This document shows positions 35,778 to 45,647 of a stretch of DNA of 64,000 nucleotides, piece by piece. The stretch comes from Actinoplanes missouriensis 431. GTDB taxonomy: Bacteria; Actinomycetota; Actinomycetes; Mycobacteriales; Micromonosporaceae. The notes beneath the pieces are model-generated. The model saw only the letters and a list, made by a program, of their open reading frames with translations. It made no database searches and had not been told where the DNA came from. Both the position numbers and the translations under genes were made by a program. The stretch covers positions 5,642,001 to 5,706,000 of the forward strand of contig NC_017093.1 in NCBI RefSeq assembly GCF_000284295.1. The letters run 5' to 3'. Position 1 is the stretch's first letter. Each line of letters starts with the position of its first letter.

Positions 35778-36327
35778 CGAGGACCGCGGCCAGGAGCGTC
35801 GGCACGGCGACGCCGGCCGCCACGGAGACACCCGGCCCGGCGGCCGGCCCGAGGTCGATCGTCACCGGCGGGACCGTCATCGTCCGGTTGTCCGTCGCGA
35901 GGACCGCCACCTGCCGGCCCGGGCCGCCGTCCTCGCGTACCGAGATCAGCGCCCGGTGGGTCGCGACCTGGTGCACCACGGCGTCGTACCCGAGCACGAA
36001 CCGCCGCGTGCCCGCCGACTCCGGCGGGGTCAGCACCGCGTGCGCGACCACCTCCCGGTACGCCCCGGACTGCTCGGTCTCCACCGCGTCCAGGGTCACC
36101 CGCCACGGCTCACCCGCGGCCGTGGCGGGACGCAGGTGCGCGGCGAGATATCCGCGCACGTCCGGCCCGCTGGCCAGCATCAGCTCCTCGGCCGGCAGCC
36201 GCAGGTCGGCGCGGACCTCGCCGGGCCGCACGTCGAGGACGACGGTGGAGTCCGGCATCGGGTGGGCATAGGCGGGCGGCGGCGCCCCGAGCAGGAGCGC
36301 CGCCGCCAGTGCCACCAGCACGATCAT
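35692..36327 (-). CDS. HupE/UreJ-like extracytoplasmic domain protein with a single C-terminal anchor
   Basis: 211 residues. Signal peptide MIVLVALAAALLLG... ending before AHPMPDSTVVLDV. This N-terminus plus LRLPAEEL, LTPPESAGTRRFVLGYD, VHQVATHRALISVRED and DNRTMTVPPVTIDLG match the N-terminal domain of HupE/UreJ_2 proteins. Full-length members continue with a multi-helix metal-transport domain. Here only one helix (about 172-190) and an Arg-rich tail follow, so the transporter part is absent. ATG 36327 overlaps the DUF3500 stop (TCATGA), so the two are co-translated. The 3' end overlaps the MFS gene by 86 bases. Confidence 0.65.
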   Translation of the reverse strand: MIVLVALAAALLLGAPPPAYAHPMPDSTVVLDVRPGEVRADLRLPAEELMLASGPDVRGYLAAHLRPATAAGEPWRVTLDAVETEQSGAYREVVAHAVLTPPESAGTRRFVLGYDAVVHQVATHRALISVREDGGPGRQVAVLATDNRTMTVPPVTIDLGPAAGPGVSVAAGVAVPTLLAAVLVMIALRRAGRSRRAAGRLRRAVATRLPG

Positions 36328-37565
36328 GAGAAGGAGAACTCGCCACCGTAGTCGCGGGTGTGGTCCCGGTACACCGTGTGGTAGTGGATCTTGTTCTGGA
36401 TGACCACGCCGTTCTGGCAGACGAACTCCACCCACACGCTCGGCCCGTCGATGCGGACGTAGTCGGCGTGCGTGTCCAGCCCGGTGGTGCCGGACCAGCC
36501 GACGTACGTCTTGTCCAGCTCCCCCTCGTACGTGGCGAGCAGTGAGGTGGCGGTCGCGTCGTCGGCGCCCGCGACCCACGGTTTGATCGCGGCGAGGACC
36601 AGGTCCTTCTGGTCGTCGGTGAGCGAGCTGACCGCCAGCCCCTGCTTGGTCGCCGGGAACTGGCCGTCCTCCTGCGGGCCGACCAGCACGTCGGAGAAGC
36701 TCTGGCTGAGCTTCGCCTCGCTCTGCTCGGCGTCGCTGAGGCCGTCGAGCATGGCCAGCATCGCGTCCTTCATGTCGCCGAGCGGGGTGTGCGTGGCGTT
36801 GCTGTCGTCGGTCCAGCTGGTCGGCTCGACGCCGACGAAGTACGGCGAGGCCCCGACGACCTCCCCCGACTTGTACGACATGTGGACGGCGAGGTGGTGC
36901 CCGCCGAAGTTCAGCTCCCAGGTGCCGGTCGTGCTCGGCGTGCCCAGGAACGCCAGGTAGTAGAGGCCGCTGCCGTACCCGCCGGTGCCGCCGGTGCCGC
37001 CGCCGGGTCCACCGGACATCATGCCGCCACCGTCCGGCCCGCCCGACATCATGCCGCCGGGGCCACCGGACATCCCGGCCGGCGGCCCGCCGGACATCAT
37101 GCCCCCACCGGGCCCGCCGCTGCTGCCGGCACTGCTGCCGCTGCTGCTCCCCTGCGCGTCGGCCAGGTAGTCGTCGGCGAGCAGCAGCTGCTCCACCCGC
37201 TCGTACCCGCTGCCGGTCTGCGCGCCGAGCGCCGTCTTCAGCACGCTCTTCGCGGCGGCGAGCTGGCTCGCGTCGAGGTCGCCGAAGCTGATCCCGGGGC
37301 GGCAGGTGGAGCCGCACGGCAGGTTCGACCAGCTGACCGCGTTCTCCTCGGTGAGCTCCAGCTGAGCCTCGGTCTTCTGGTCGTCGTCGAGGGTGGCGAG
37401 GAAGGCCTCGGCCGCCTCGACGACGCCGGCCACCGACTTGTCGTACGACTTCACGGCCGGCGCGGTGGTCGCGGTGGTGGTGGCCGTCTCCTCGTCGTCC
37501 CCGCCGCACCCGGCGACCGGGAGCAGCAGGACCGCCGTGACGGCGAGACGCAGTAGTTGTTTCAC
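36324..37565 (-). CDS. DUF3500 lipoprotein with a Gly/Met-rich insert
   Basis: 413 residues. Lipoprotein signal with lipobox LPVAGC (Cys20), acidic/Thr-rich spacer, then a DUF3500 domain: FLATLDDDQK, WSNLPCG, GTWELNFGGHHLAVHMSY, VGVEPTSW and IHYHTVYRDHTRDYG. The last is typical of the family, whose reaction is unknown. Residues 148-196 are an insert of GGMMSGGP-like repeats with seven Met, which could bind Cu(I) or be a flexible spacer. GTG 37565 or TTG 37568 starts it, without a clear ribosome site. An AT-rich stretch (37579-37602) just upstream has TATAAA-like elements and may be its promoter. It is co-translated with the HupE-like protein. Confidence 0.82.
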   Translation of the reverse strand: MKQLLRLAVTAVLLLPVAGCGGDDEETATTTATTAPAVKSYDKSVAGVVEAAEAFLATLDDDQKTEAQLELTEENAVSWSNLPCGSTCRPGISFGDLDASQLAAAKSVLKTALGAQTGSGYERVEQLLLADDYLADAQGSSSGSSAGSSGGPGGGMMSGGPPAGMSGGPGGMMSGGPDGGGMMSGGPGGGTGGTGGYGSGLYYLAFLGTPSTTGTWELNFGGHHLAVHMSYKSGEVVGASPYFVGVEPTSWTDDSNATHTPLGDMKDAMLAMLDGLSDAEQSEAKLSQSFSDVLVGPQEDGQFPATKQGLAVSSLTDDQKDLVLAAIKPWVAGADDATATSLLATYEGELDKTYVGWSGTTGLDTHADYVRIDGPSVWVEFVCQNGVVIQNKIHYHTVYRDHTRDYGGEFSFS

Positions 37566-37594
37566 CAATCGGACGTTACAGCTTTTTTATGCTT

Positions 37595-38455
37595 TTATAC
37601 GGCGTTTACCATCTTCAACGCCTCATCGCGCAGTTCCGGGCTGCGCGCGTAGATCGAGGCGCCCGGCCCCGGCCGGTCCCCGCCGTCGAACCGGGCATAA
37701 CACCCGCCCGCCTCGGTCACGATCAGCGAGGTCGCCGCGAAGTCCCAGATCTGCCCGCTGGTCTGCGCGCCCAGGTCGAGGTCACCGCGGGCCACCAGCA
37801 GCGGCGGGTGCAGCGCCCAGGGACGCTCCTGCGCGCGCTCGATCAGCGCGGCGGCCGGCGCGCGCCCCCAGTCGGGCACCACCCCGAGCGTGCAGGCGCC
37901 GAGCGCCGGCGACGGCCCGTCCGCCACGCGGATCCGGGTGGCGTCCGCGATCCGGCCGTCCCGCACGCTCCCCTCGTACGCCCCGGTCCCGAGCCCGGCC
38001 CACCACAGGCGCGCCTGCGCCGGCACCACCGCGACCGCCGCCGTGATCGCGCCCTGGTCCTCGAGGGCCACCAGCACGAGCCACCTGTCGTCGCCCTCGA
38101 CGAACAGCGCCGTCCCGTCGATGGGGTCGATGATCCAGCGGCGGCCGGCGTCCCCGCCCGTCGCGCCGTGCTCCTCGCCGAGCACCGCGTCGCCGGGACG
38201 CGCCGCGCCGAGCACGGCCCGGATCGCGGTCTCGACGGCCCGGTCCGCGGCGGTCACCACCGATCCGTCGGATTTGAGCTCGCGGGGCAGCTCTGCCACC
38301 ACCGCGAAGTGCCGGAGTGCCTCCTCGGCCCCGGCGAGCGCCGCGGCTTGTGCGATTTCCAGGTCGTCTGCGCTTTTCAGATGGTCTGGGCTTCTCAGGT
38401 GGTCTGGGCTTCTCAGGTGGTCTGGGCTTCTCAGGTGGTCGGTCACGGTTCCCAT
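37595..38455 (-). CDS. Inositol-monophosphatase-family phosphatase (HisN-like)
   Basis: 286 residues. Family motifs: VVTAADRAVE, the metal-binding Glu-Glu of LGEEHG, WIIDPIDGT (Asp residues for Mg2+), and the C-terminal GQIWDFAATSLIVTEAGG. It would remove phosphate from a small sugar-like or histidinol phosphate. The layout is nearest actinobacterial histidinol-phosphatase HisN, but the usual Asn after DPIDGT is replaced (TALF). The N-terminus carries a DHLRSP repeat encoded by an 18-bp array, not found in the family core. ATG 38455 is used; GTG 38446 is possible. It diverges from the TetR gene. Confidence 0.82.
   Translation of the reverse strand: MGTVTDHLRSPDHLRSPDHLRSPDHLKSADDLEIAQAAALAGAEEALRHFAVVAELPRELKSDGSVVTAADRAVETAIRAVLGAARPGDAVLGEEHGATGGDAGRRWIIDPIDGTALFVEGDDRWLVLVALEDQGAITAAVAVVPAQARLWWAGLGTGAYEGSVRDGRIADATRIRVADGPSPALGACTLGVVPDWGRAPAAALIERAQERPWALHPPLLVARGDLDLGAQTSGQIWDFAATSLIVTEAGGCYARFDGGDRPGPGASIYARSPELRDEALKMVNAV
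38375..38440 (-). repeat. 18-bp tandem repeat coding the DHLRSP N-terminus
   Basis: Three full 18-base units (from 38375, 38393 and 38411; core CAGGTGGTCTGGGCT on the + strand) and a 12-base partial one encode HLRSPD repeats at the very start of the IMPase-family protein, upstream of its first conserved residues. Confidence 0.9.
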
Positions 38456-38478
38456 CCTGCCCGGAGCGACCGGAGGGC

Positions 38479-38497
38479 TTGTCGAGTGACGCGACAA
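38479..38497. promoter_or_regulatory. Candidate TetR operator TTGTCG-N7-CGACAA
   Basis: A perfect 6-bp inverted repeat with a 7-base spacer lies between the divergent phosphatase (start 38455) and TetR (start 38547) genes, the usual place for autoregulation by a TetR protein. A weaker GTT-GAAGT-AAC repeat lies nearby at 38510-38520. Confidence 0.45.
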
Positions 38498-38546
38498 CGG
38501 CATGCAAAGGTTGAAGTAACATCACGTACCCCGATAGGAAGCCCGC

Positions 38547-39250
38547 GTGCCGGACCGGATCACCAGCGGCGTCGTCTTCACCACGCCACCGTCGCTGCCC
38601 CGCGGCCGGCACGTACTCAGCCGCGACGAGGTCACCGCGGCGCAGCGGGAGCGGATGCTGATCGCCGCGACCGAGCTGCTGGCCGGCGCGGGTTACCGCG
38701 GTTTCGGGGTGCGCGAGATCTGTTCCCGGGCCGCCGTGTCGCGGGCCGCGTTCTACGCCTGCTTCGCCGACAAGGACGCCTGCGTCTACGCCGCCTACGA
38801 CCGATTCATCGCGGTCTTTCTCGGTCACCTCGCCGACAGCAGGGCGTCCGGCTCCGACTGGGCCGGCTGCGTCCACGGCTTCGTCGCCTCCTACCTCACC
38901 ACCCTGCAACGCGACCTGGTCGCGGCCCGCGCCTTCCAGGTGGAGATGGACGCCCTGGGCCGCGCGGCGCGCGAGCGCCGCCGCGCGGCCCTCACCGAAC
39001 TGGCCGGCTTCGTGCGCGACCTGCGCTTCCACCGCTTTCCGGGTACGGCCGGAGCCGTCCCGTTCAGCGCCTACCTGGGCGCGATCCACGCGTTGCGGCA
39101 GGCCGCCTCGGACGCCCTGGACGCGGAACCCGAACCGGACCTGTCGGCCCTGGCCGACGAGCTGACCCCGTGGCTGTGCCGGATGGTCGAGGCCCCGCAC
39201 ACCCCGCACCCCCCGCACACCCCGCACACCCCGAAGACCGAGGAGTCCTG

Positions 39251-39251
<1 letters not shown>
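38547..39251 (+). CDS. TetR-family transcriptional regulator
   Basis: 234 residues. N-terminal helix-turn-helix at about 30-75: RERMLIAATELLAGAGYRGF, then VREICSRAAVSRAAFYACF and DKDACVYAAYD. The ligand-binding half is helical and unremarkable for the family. The tail repeats His-Thr-Pro (encoded by CACACCCCG-type repeats, 39196-39237). GTG 38547 has TAGGAA about six bases before it. Its stop overlaps the next start as TGATG, so it is translated with the acyl-CoA synthetase, implying control of fatty-acid activation. The N-terminal extension of about 28 residues is longer than usual. Confidence 0.88.
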
Positions 39252-41035
<1,784 letters not shown>

Positions 41036-41044
41036 GCTCGCGGT

Positions 41045-41425
41045 ATGCATCGCAGCCGCCTCTTCGGCATCTTCATCGACACCCCGCTCGCCGAGGCCGG
41101 CGCCGCCGCCACGTTTTGGTCGGCGGCGCTCGGCTCGACCGCCAAGCCCGTGCCCGGCGAGGAGGAGTTCACCGCCCTGCTCGGCGCGTTCCCCGGCCTG
41201 GCCGTGGACGTGCAGGCGGTCGACGACGCGCCGCGCTACCACGTGGACATCGAGACCGACGACGTCGCGGCCGAGACCGCCCGGCTGGTCCGGCTCGGCG
41301 CCGAGGTGGTGGTCGCGGGCGGCGGCCACCAGACCCTGCGCGCGCCGGGCGGCCACCTGCTCTGCGTGGTCCCGATCCAGAGCGAGGGCGACCTGTTCGC
41401 CCGCGAGGCGCGCGCCTGGGACTGA
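41045..41425 (+). CDS. VOC (glyoxalase/bleomycin-resistance) family protein
   Basis: 126 residues, one pair of beta-alpha-beta-beta-beta units of the vicinal-oxygen-chelate fold: LFGIFIDTPLAEAGAAATFWSAALG at the N-terminus and RAPGGHLLCVVP in the second half. Most actinobacterial members bind a metal or small molecule with unknown chemistry. It starts nine bases after the synthetase stop, so is probably co-transcribed. Metal ligands cannot be assigned confidently; His67 in the YHVDIE strand is one candidate. Confidence 0.8.
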   Translation: MHRSRLFGIFIDTPLAEAGAAATFWSAALGSTAKPVPGEEEFTALLGAFPGLAVDVQAVDDAPRYHVDIETDDVAAETARLVRLGAEVVVAGGGHQTLRAPGGHLLCVVPIQSEGDLFAREARAWD

Positions 41426-41432
41426 GCACCCG

Positions 41433-41786
41433 TCAGAAATGCACCTGGAACAGGTCGCCGGCGCGGGTGGCGCGCAGCAGCCACCGCAGGTGCGGCTGGG
41501 GATCGTGCAGGTGGCAGCTGGCCTGCCGGGACTCCGCGACCCGGCGGGCCGCCACCAGCATCCGCAGGCCGGCCGCGTCGCAGAAATCCACCCCGGCCAG
41601 GTCGATGTGGATGTGCCGGACCGGCACGCCCAGCCCGAGCAGGTCGTGCACCTGGGTGAGGTCGTAGAGCTGGGTCTGCAACGCGGACGCCGAGATCGCG
41701 TCCAGGCTGCCCTGCAACGTGATCAGAAGCCGGTCGCCGTCCCGCTCCCCCGCGATCCGCGTGCCACCGGTGTCTGAACCGCTCAC
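41433..41786 (-). CDS. STAS-domain anti-sigma-factor antagonist-like protein
   Basis: 117 residues, a single STAS domain: RLLITLQGSLDAISASALQTQL, HIDLAGVDFCDAAGLRMLVAARR. STAS antagonists bind and neutralise an anti-sigma kinase; phosphorylation of a Ser in DSSG switches them off. Here the segment is DAAG, so the acceptor Ser is Ala and the protein may be permanently active or controlled otherwise. GTG 41786 overlaps the stop of the STAS-HATPase gene (41783-41786), its evident partner. Confidence 0.88.
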   Translation of the reverse strand: MSGSDTGGTRIAGERDGDRLLITLQGSLDAISASALQTQLYDLTQVHDLLGLGVPVRHIHIDLAGVDFCDAAGLRMLVAARRVAESRQASCHLHDPQPHLRWLLRATRAGDLFQVHF

Positions 41787-42613
41787 GTCATCTCCTCCGG
41801 CCGGGCTCGGACGATCGCCCACACCAGCTTGCCGCTGCGGGCCGGCAACGCGCCCCACGCGGAGGCCGCCGCGTTCACGATCCGCAGACCCAGGCCCCGG
41901 TCGACCAGGGACGGGCCGAGCCGCCCCGGGACCGGGTCGCGGACCTGCGGCAGGATCGCGTCCCCGTCGTAGACGGCCAGATGCAGCGCCGCGCCCGTGC
42001 CCGAGCCGCGCAGCGACACGATCACCTCGACGTCGGTGCCGGCGTGCTCGGCGGCGTTCACCACCAGCTCGGAGACGACCAGCCGGGCGCGCTGGCCGAG
42101 ATGCCCCACGTCCCAGGCCCGGCAGGCGTCGTTGACCAGCCCGCGGGCCAGCACCGCGGCCGCCGGGTCCGGCGGCAGCGCCAGGTGCATCCGGTCGGCG
42201 AGCGGGTGCCGGCCGGCCATCGCGGCCCGGGCCTGCGCGACGGTCGCGTAAAGCACCAGCCAGTCCCGGGCGCCGAGACGCCGCAGCCGGCGGGTGAGCG
42301 GGGCGTTCGGCTTCGCGCAGACCGCCACGGCGACCGGCGGCTGCATCGCGGCGCCCTGCGCGCAGGCGGTCAGCCAGAGCGGGGCGCTGACCGCGTGCGG
42401 GTCGCTCAGCTCGTGCAGGTCCACGATCACGCCGGTGGGATGCTCGGCGAGGCACTTGTCGAGCACCGTGCGCGCCTGCGTGGAGAGTCCCCGGTCCCAA
42501 TGGCCCCAGACCGAGAACTCGATGACTGCCGTGTCGGTGTCGATGACCGCCAGCACGGAGTCCGCCACGGAGTCACCGGACCAACCGATCAGATGCGGTG
42601 AGCCCGCGCTCAT
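41783..42613 (-). CDS. STAS-HATPase fusion (anti-sigma-factor kinase-like)
   Basis: 276 residues. Residues 1-120 resemble a STAS/MEDS-like domain (VIVDLHELSDPHAVSAP). Residues about 135-270 are an RsbW-type HATPase: N-box LVVSELVVNAAEHAG, DGDAILPQ and DRGLGLRIVNAAASAW. Such kinases bind a sigma factor or another target and phosphorylate STAS antagonists. Fusion to a STAS-like domain plus a separate STAS gene gives a compact partner switch. ATG 42613 has GGGAG upstream; a longer frame to 42694 is less likely. A TTGACA sequence on the minus strand, 33 bases before the start, may be a -35 element without a clear -10. No sigma factor gene is nearby. Confidence 0.82.
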   Translation of the reverse strand: MSAGSPHLIGWSGDSVADSVLAVIDTDTAVIEFSVWGHWDRGLSTQARTVLDKCLAEHPTGVIVDLHELSDPHAVSAPLWLTACAQGAAMQPPVAVAVCAKPNAPLTRRLRRLGARDWLVLYATVAQARAAMAGRHPLADRMHLALPPDPAAAVLARGLVNDACRAWDVGHLGQRARLVVSELVVNAAEHAGTDVEVIVSLRGSGTGAALHLAVYDGDAILPQVRDPVPGRLGPSLVDRGLGLRIVNAAASAWGALPARSGKLVWAIVRARPEEMT

Positions 42614-42721
42614 GGGCACTACTCCCGGCAAAATGCAATCAGCTGTGTCAATACTGCCGCCGCAATTCTTGGTTTCCGCGCGAGACAGCGTCAACGGAGA
42701 TTCACCATCCGCGACGACGGC

Positions 42722-42754
42722 GGCAGCCGGGAGCGTGTGGCACCCCCGGCTGCC
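42722..42754 (-). terminator. Hairpin after helY
   Basis: GGCAGCCGGG and CCCGGCTGCC form a perfect 10-bp stem with a 13-base loop, 62 bases beyond the helicase stop in its direction of transcription. No T run. Confidence 0.7.
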
Positions 42755-42816
42755 CGACCGATCCGACCGTCACACGGCCGCAGTCCGAGCAGTACCCCCT
42801 CGGCAGCCGATCACAC

Positions 42817-45573
42817 TCACAGCCCGCGCTGCAGCGCCAGCACCCCCCGGTTCACCGCCGAGATCGCCTTGCGGGCGGTCTCCTTCACGCTGGGCGACGC
42901 CGAGCCCGCCTCCCTGATCTGGCCGAGCAGGTCGAGCACCTGCCGGGCCCAGCGCACGAAGTCACCGGCCGGCATGTCCGCGTCGTACTGATGGCCGCTC
43001 GCCAGGACCCGGGCCAGCGGCTCGCCGCGGGCCCACCGGTACATCGGCCAGACGAACCCCGGGTCGGGCTCGCGGGTCAGCGTCAGACCGTGCTCGGCCT
43101 CGTCGGCGGCGATCTCGCCCCACAGCTTGGCGCAGGCGTCCACCGCCGCGGTGATCGGGCCCTTCGGCACCGACGCCCGGTCCTCGCTCTCCCGGCGCGA
43201 CTCGTAGAGCACCATGCTGACCGCCGCGGCCAGCTCGTCCGGCGCCAGGCCGTCCCAGACGCCCTGGCGCAGGCACTCGGCGACCAGCAGGTCGGCCTCC
43301 GACCAGATCCGCCCCAGCGTGCGCCCGGCGTCGGTCACCTCGCCGTCGGCGGAGAGGTAACCCCGGGTGGTGAGCACCGCGCAGACCTGGTCGAACGTCC
43401 GGGCCAGCGAACCGGTGCGCCCGGCCACCTTGTCGCGCAGCGCGTCGGTGTCGCGCAGCAGCCGGTGCCGGCGCTCGGCCCAGCGGGCGTGGTCCTCCCG
43501 CTCCGGGCAGGCATGGCAGGGGTGCTGCCGCATCCGCACCTTGAGCAGGGCGATCTCGGCGTCCTCGCCGGGCGACTGACGGCTGCGCCGCCGCCGGTCC
43601 GGATGCCGGTCCAGCCCGGTCCCGCTCACCTGCGCGGCCAGGTCGCGGCGCGCCGCCGGCGACCGGTGGTTGAAATTCTTCGGTACACGCACGCGCGCCA
43701 GCACGTCGACCGGGCCGCCGAAGTCGGCGGGGCTGACCCGCCCGGCCCACCGGTCCTGGGTGAGCACCAGGGGCCGCGGCTCGCCGAACCCGCCGGTCAC
43801 CGGCTCCAGCACGACGGCCAGCCCGGCCCGCTTGCCGTTCGGCACCCGGATCACGTCGCCGATCCGCAGTTTCTCCAGCGCGGCGACCGCGGCCGAGCGG
43901 CGCTGCTGCACGCCCTGCCGGGACAGCGATTTCTCCCGGTCGGCGATCGCCACCCGGATCCCGAAATACTCCTCGAAGTCGCCGTGGTGGCAGGTGGCGT
44001 CCTCCGAGTAGGTCTGCATCGTCTCCTCGTTGCGCTGCACCTGCCGGGCCAGGCCGACCACCGACCGGTCCGCCTGGAACTGCGCGAACGAGGACTCCAG
44101 CAGCGCGCGGGACCGCTCGGCGCCGACCGTGCCGACCAGGTTGACCGCCATGTTGTAGGACGGCCGGAACGACGAGCGCAGCGGATAGGTGCGGGTGGAC
44201 GCCAGGCCGGCGACGTGCCGGGGGTCGACATCCGGGCTCCAGAGCACCACCGCGTGCCCCTCGACGTCGATGCCGCGCCGCCCGGCCCGGCCGGTGAGCT
44301 GCGTGTACTCCCCCGGGGTCAGGTCGACGTGCGCCTCGCCGTTGAACTTGACCAGTCGCTCCAGCACGACACAGCGGGCCGGCATGTTGATGCCCAGCGC
44401 CAGGGTCTCGGTGGCGAAGACCGCCTTGACCAGGCCCCGGACGAAGCACTCCTCGACCGCCTCCTTGAAGGCGGGCAGCATGCCGGCGTGGTGCGCCGCG
44501 ACGCCGCGCTCCAGACCGTCGAGCCACTCCCAGTAGCCCAGCACCGACAGGTCCTCGGCCGGGATGTTCGCCACCTTGGCCTGGGCGATCTCGCGGATCT
44601 GGGCCCGCTCGTCGGGGCCCGTGAGCCGCAGCCCGGCGGCGAGGCACTGCTGCACCGCCGCGTCACAGGCGGCCCGGCTGAAGATGAACAGGATCGCGGG
44701 CAGCAGGCCGGCCCGCTCCAGCCGCTCCACCACCTCGGCGCGCGGCGGCGGCTGCCAGCGCCGGGACCGCCCGCCCCGCCCGGACCAGCCGGAGCCGGCC
44801 CGGTCGGTCAGGTCGAGCCGGCGGTCCATCTCCCGCGTGTAGCGCAGCAGCTCGGGGTGGACGTCGTGTTTCTTCGCCGCGTCGGCGTCGTGGAACAGGT
44901 CGAACATCCGCCGGCCGACCAGCATGTGCTGCCAGAGCGGCACCGGCCGGTGCTCGCTGACCACCACCTCGGTCTTGCCGCGGACCGTGACCAGCCAGTC
45001 GGCGAACTCCTCGTAGTTGCTGACCGTCGCCGACAGCGACACCAGCGTCACCGAGGCCGGCAGGTGGATGATCACCTCTTCCCAGACCGCGCCGCGGAAC
45101 CGGTCGGCGAGGTAGTGCACCTCGTCCATCACCACATAGGCCAGGTTGCGCAGCTGGTCGGAGCCGGAGTAGAGCATGTTGCGCAGCACCTCGGTGGTCA
45201 TCACCACCACCGGGGCGTCGCCGTTGATCGCGTTGTCGCCGGTGAGCAGGCCGACCTTGTCAGCGCCGTACCGCGCGACGAGGTCGTTGTACTTCTGGTT
45301 GGAAAGGGCCTTGATCGGCGTGGTGTAGAAACACTTGCGCTCCCCCGAGCGCAACGCCAGGTGCACCGCGAACTCGCCGACGACGGTCTTGCCGGCGCCG
45401 GTCGGGGCGCAGACCAGCACGCCGTTGCCCCGCTCCAGCACCTCACAGGCCTCGCGCTGGAAATCGTCGAGGTCGAAGCCGACGTCGAGCATGAAGTCCT
45501 CGAGCGCGGGGAACTCGGCGACTCGCGCCGCCCGCCTCTGGGAAGCCGCGTACCTCTCGGCGGGACTAGTCAT
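42817..45573 (-). CDS. helY: Ski2/Mtr4-like DEAD/DEAH RNA helicase HelY
   Basis: 918 residues. RecA domain 1: CAPTGAGKTVVGEFA, TTPIKALSNQKY, DEVHYLADRFRG and LSATVSNYEEFADWL. RecA domain 2: HHAGMLPAFKE, ATETLALGINMPARC and QLTGRAGRRGID. Then a helical C-terminus with a DSHCT/rRNA-processing-arm-like region, including the Cys pair CHACPE. It unwinds structured RNA in the cytoplasm. In mycobacteria helY (Rv2092c) sits beside tatC, tatA, pafC and pafB as here. ATG 45573 starts at the family N-terminus. Confidence 0.95.
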   Translation of the reverse strand: MTSPAERYAASQRRAARVAEFPALEDFMLDVGFDLDDFQREACEVLERGNGVLVCAPTGAGKTVVGEFAVHLALRSGERKCFYTTPIKALSNQKYNDLVARYGADKVGLLTGDNAINGDAPVVVMTTEVLRNMLYSGSDQLRNLAYVVMDEVHYLADRFRGAVWEEVIIHLPASVTLVSLSATVSNYEEFADWLVTVRGKTEVVVSEHRPVPLWQHMLVGRRMFDLFHDADAAKKHDVHPELLRYTREMDRRLDLTDRAGSGWSGRGGRSRRWQPPPRAEVVERLERAGLLPAILFIFSRAACDAAVQQCLAAGLRLTGPDERAQIREIAQAKVANIPAEDLSVLGYWEWLDGLERGVAAHHAGMLPAFKEAVEECFVRGLVKAVFATETLALGINMPARCVVLERLVKFNGEAHVDLTPGEYTQLTGRAGRRGIDVEGHAVVLWSPDVDPRHVAGLASTRTYPLRSSFRPSYNMAVNLVGTVGAERSRALLESSFAQFQADRSVVGLARQVQRNEETMQTYSEDATCHHGDFEEYFGIRVAIADREKSLSRQGVQQRRSAAVAALEKLRIGDVIRVPNGKRAGLAVVLEPVTGGFGEPRPLVLTQDRWAGRVSPADFGGPVDVLARVRVPKNFNHRSPAARRDLAAQVSGTGLDRHPDRRRRSRQSPGEDAEIALLKVRMRQHPCHACPEREDHARWAERRHRLLRDTDALRDKVAGRTGSLARTFDQVCAVLTTRGYLSADGEVTDAGRTLGRIWSEADLLVAECLRQGVWDGLAPDELAAAVSMVLYESRRESEDRASVPKGPITAAVDACAKLWGEIAADEAEHGLTLTREPDPGFVWPMYRWARGEPLARVLASGHQYDADMPAGDFVRWARQVLDLLGQIREAGSASPSVKETARKAISAVNRGVLALQRGL

Positions 45574-45647
45574 GAACACAAGGCTAGTCGCGGTGTATGA
45601 CAAAACGCAGCACGGTGGTGGCGTCGGAAGCGTCAGGGGGCATCGGT

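Noticed and set aside
42598..45600. Plus-strand open frame of 1000 codons
   Set aside because: Antisense of helY, which has all helicase motifs.
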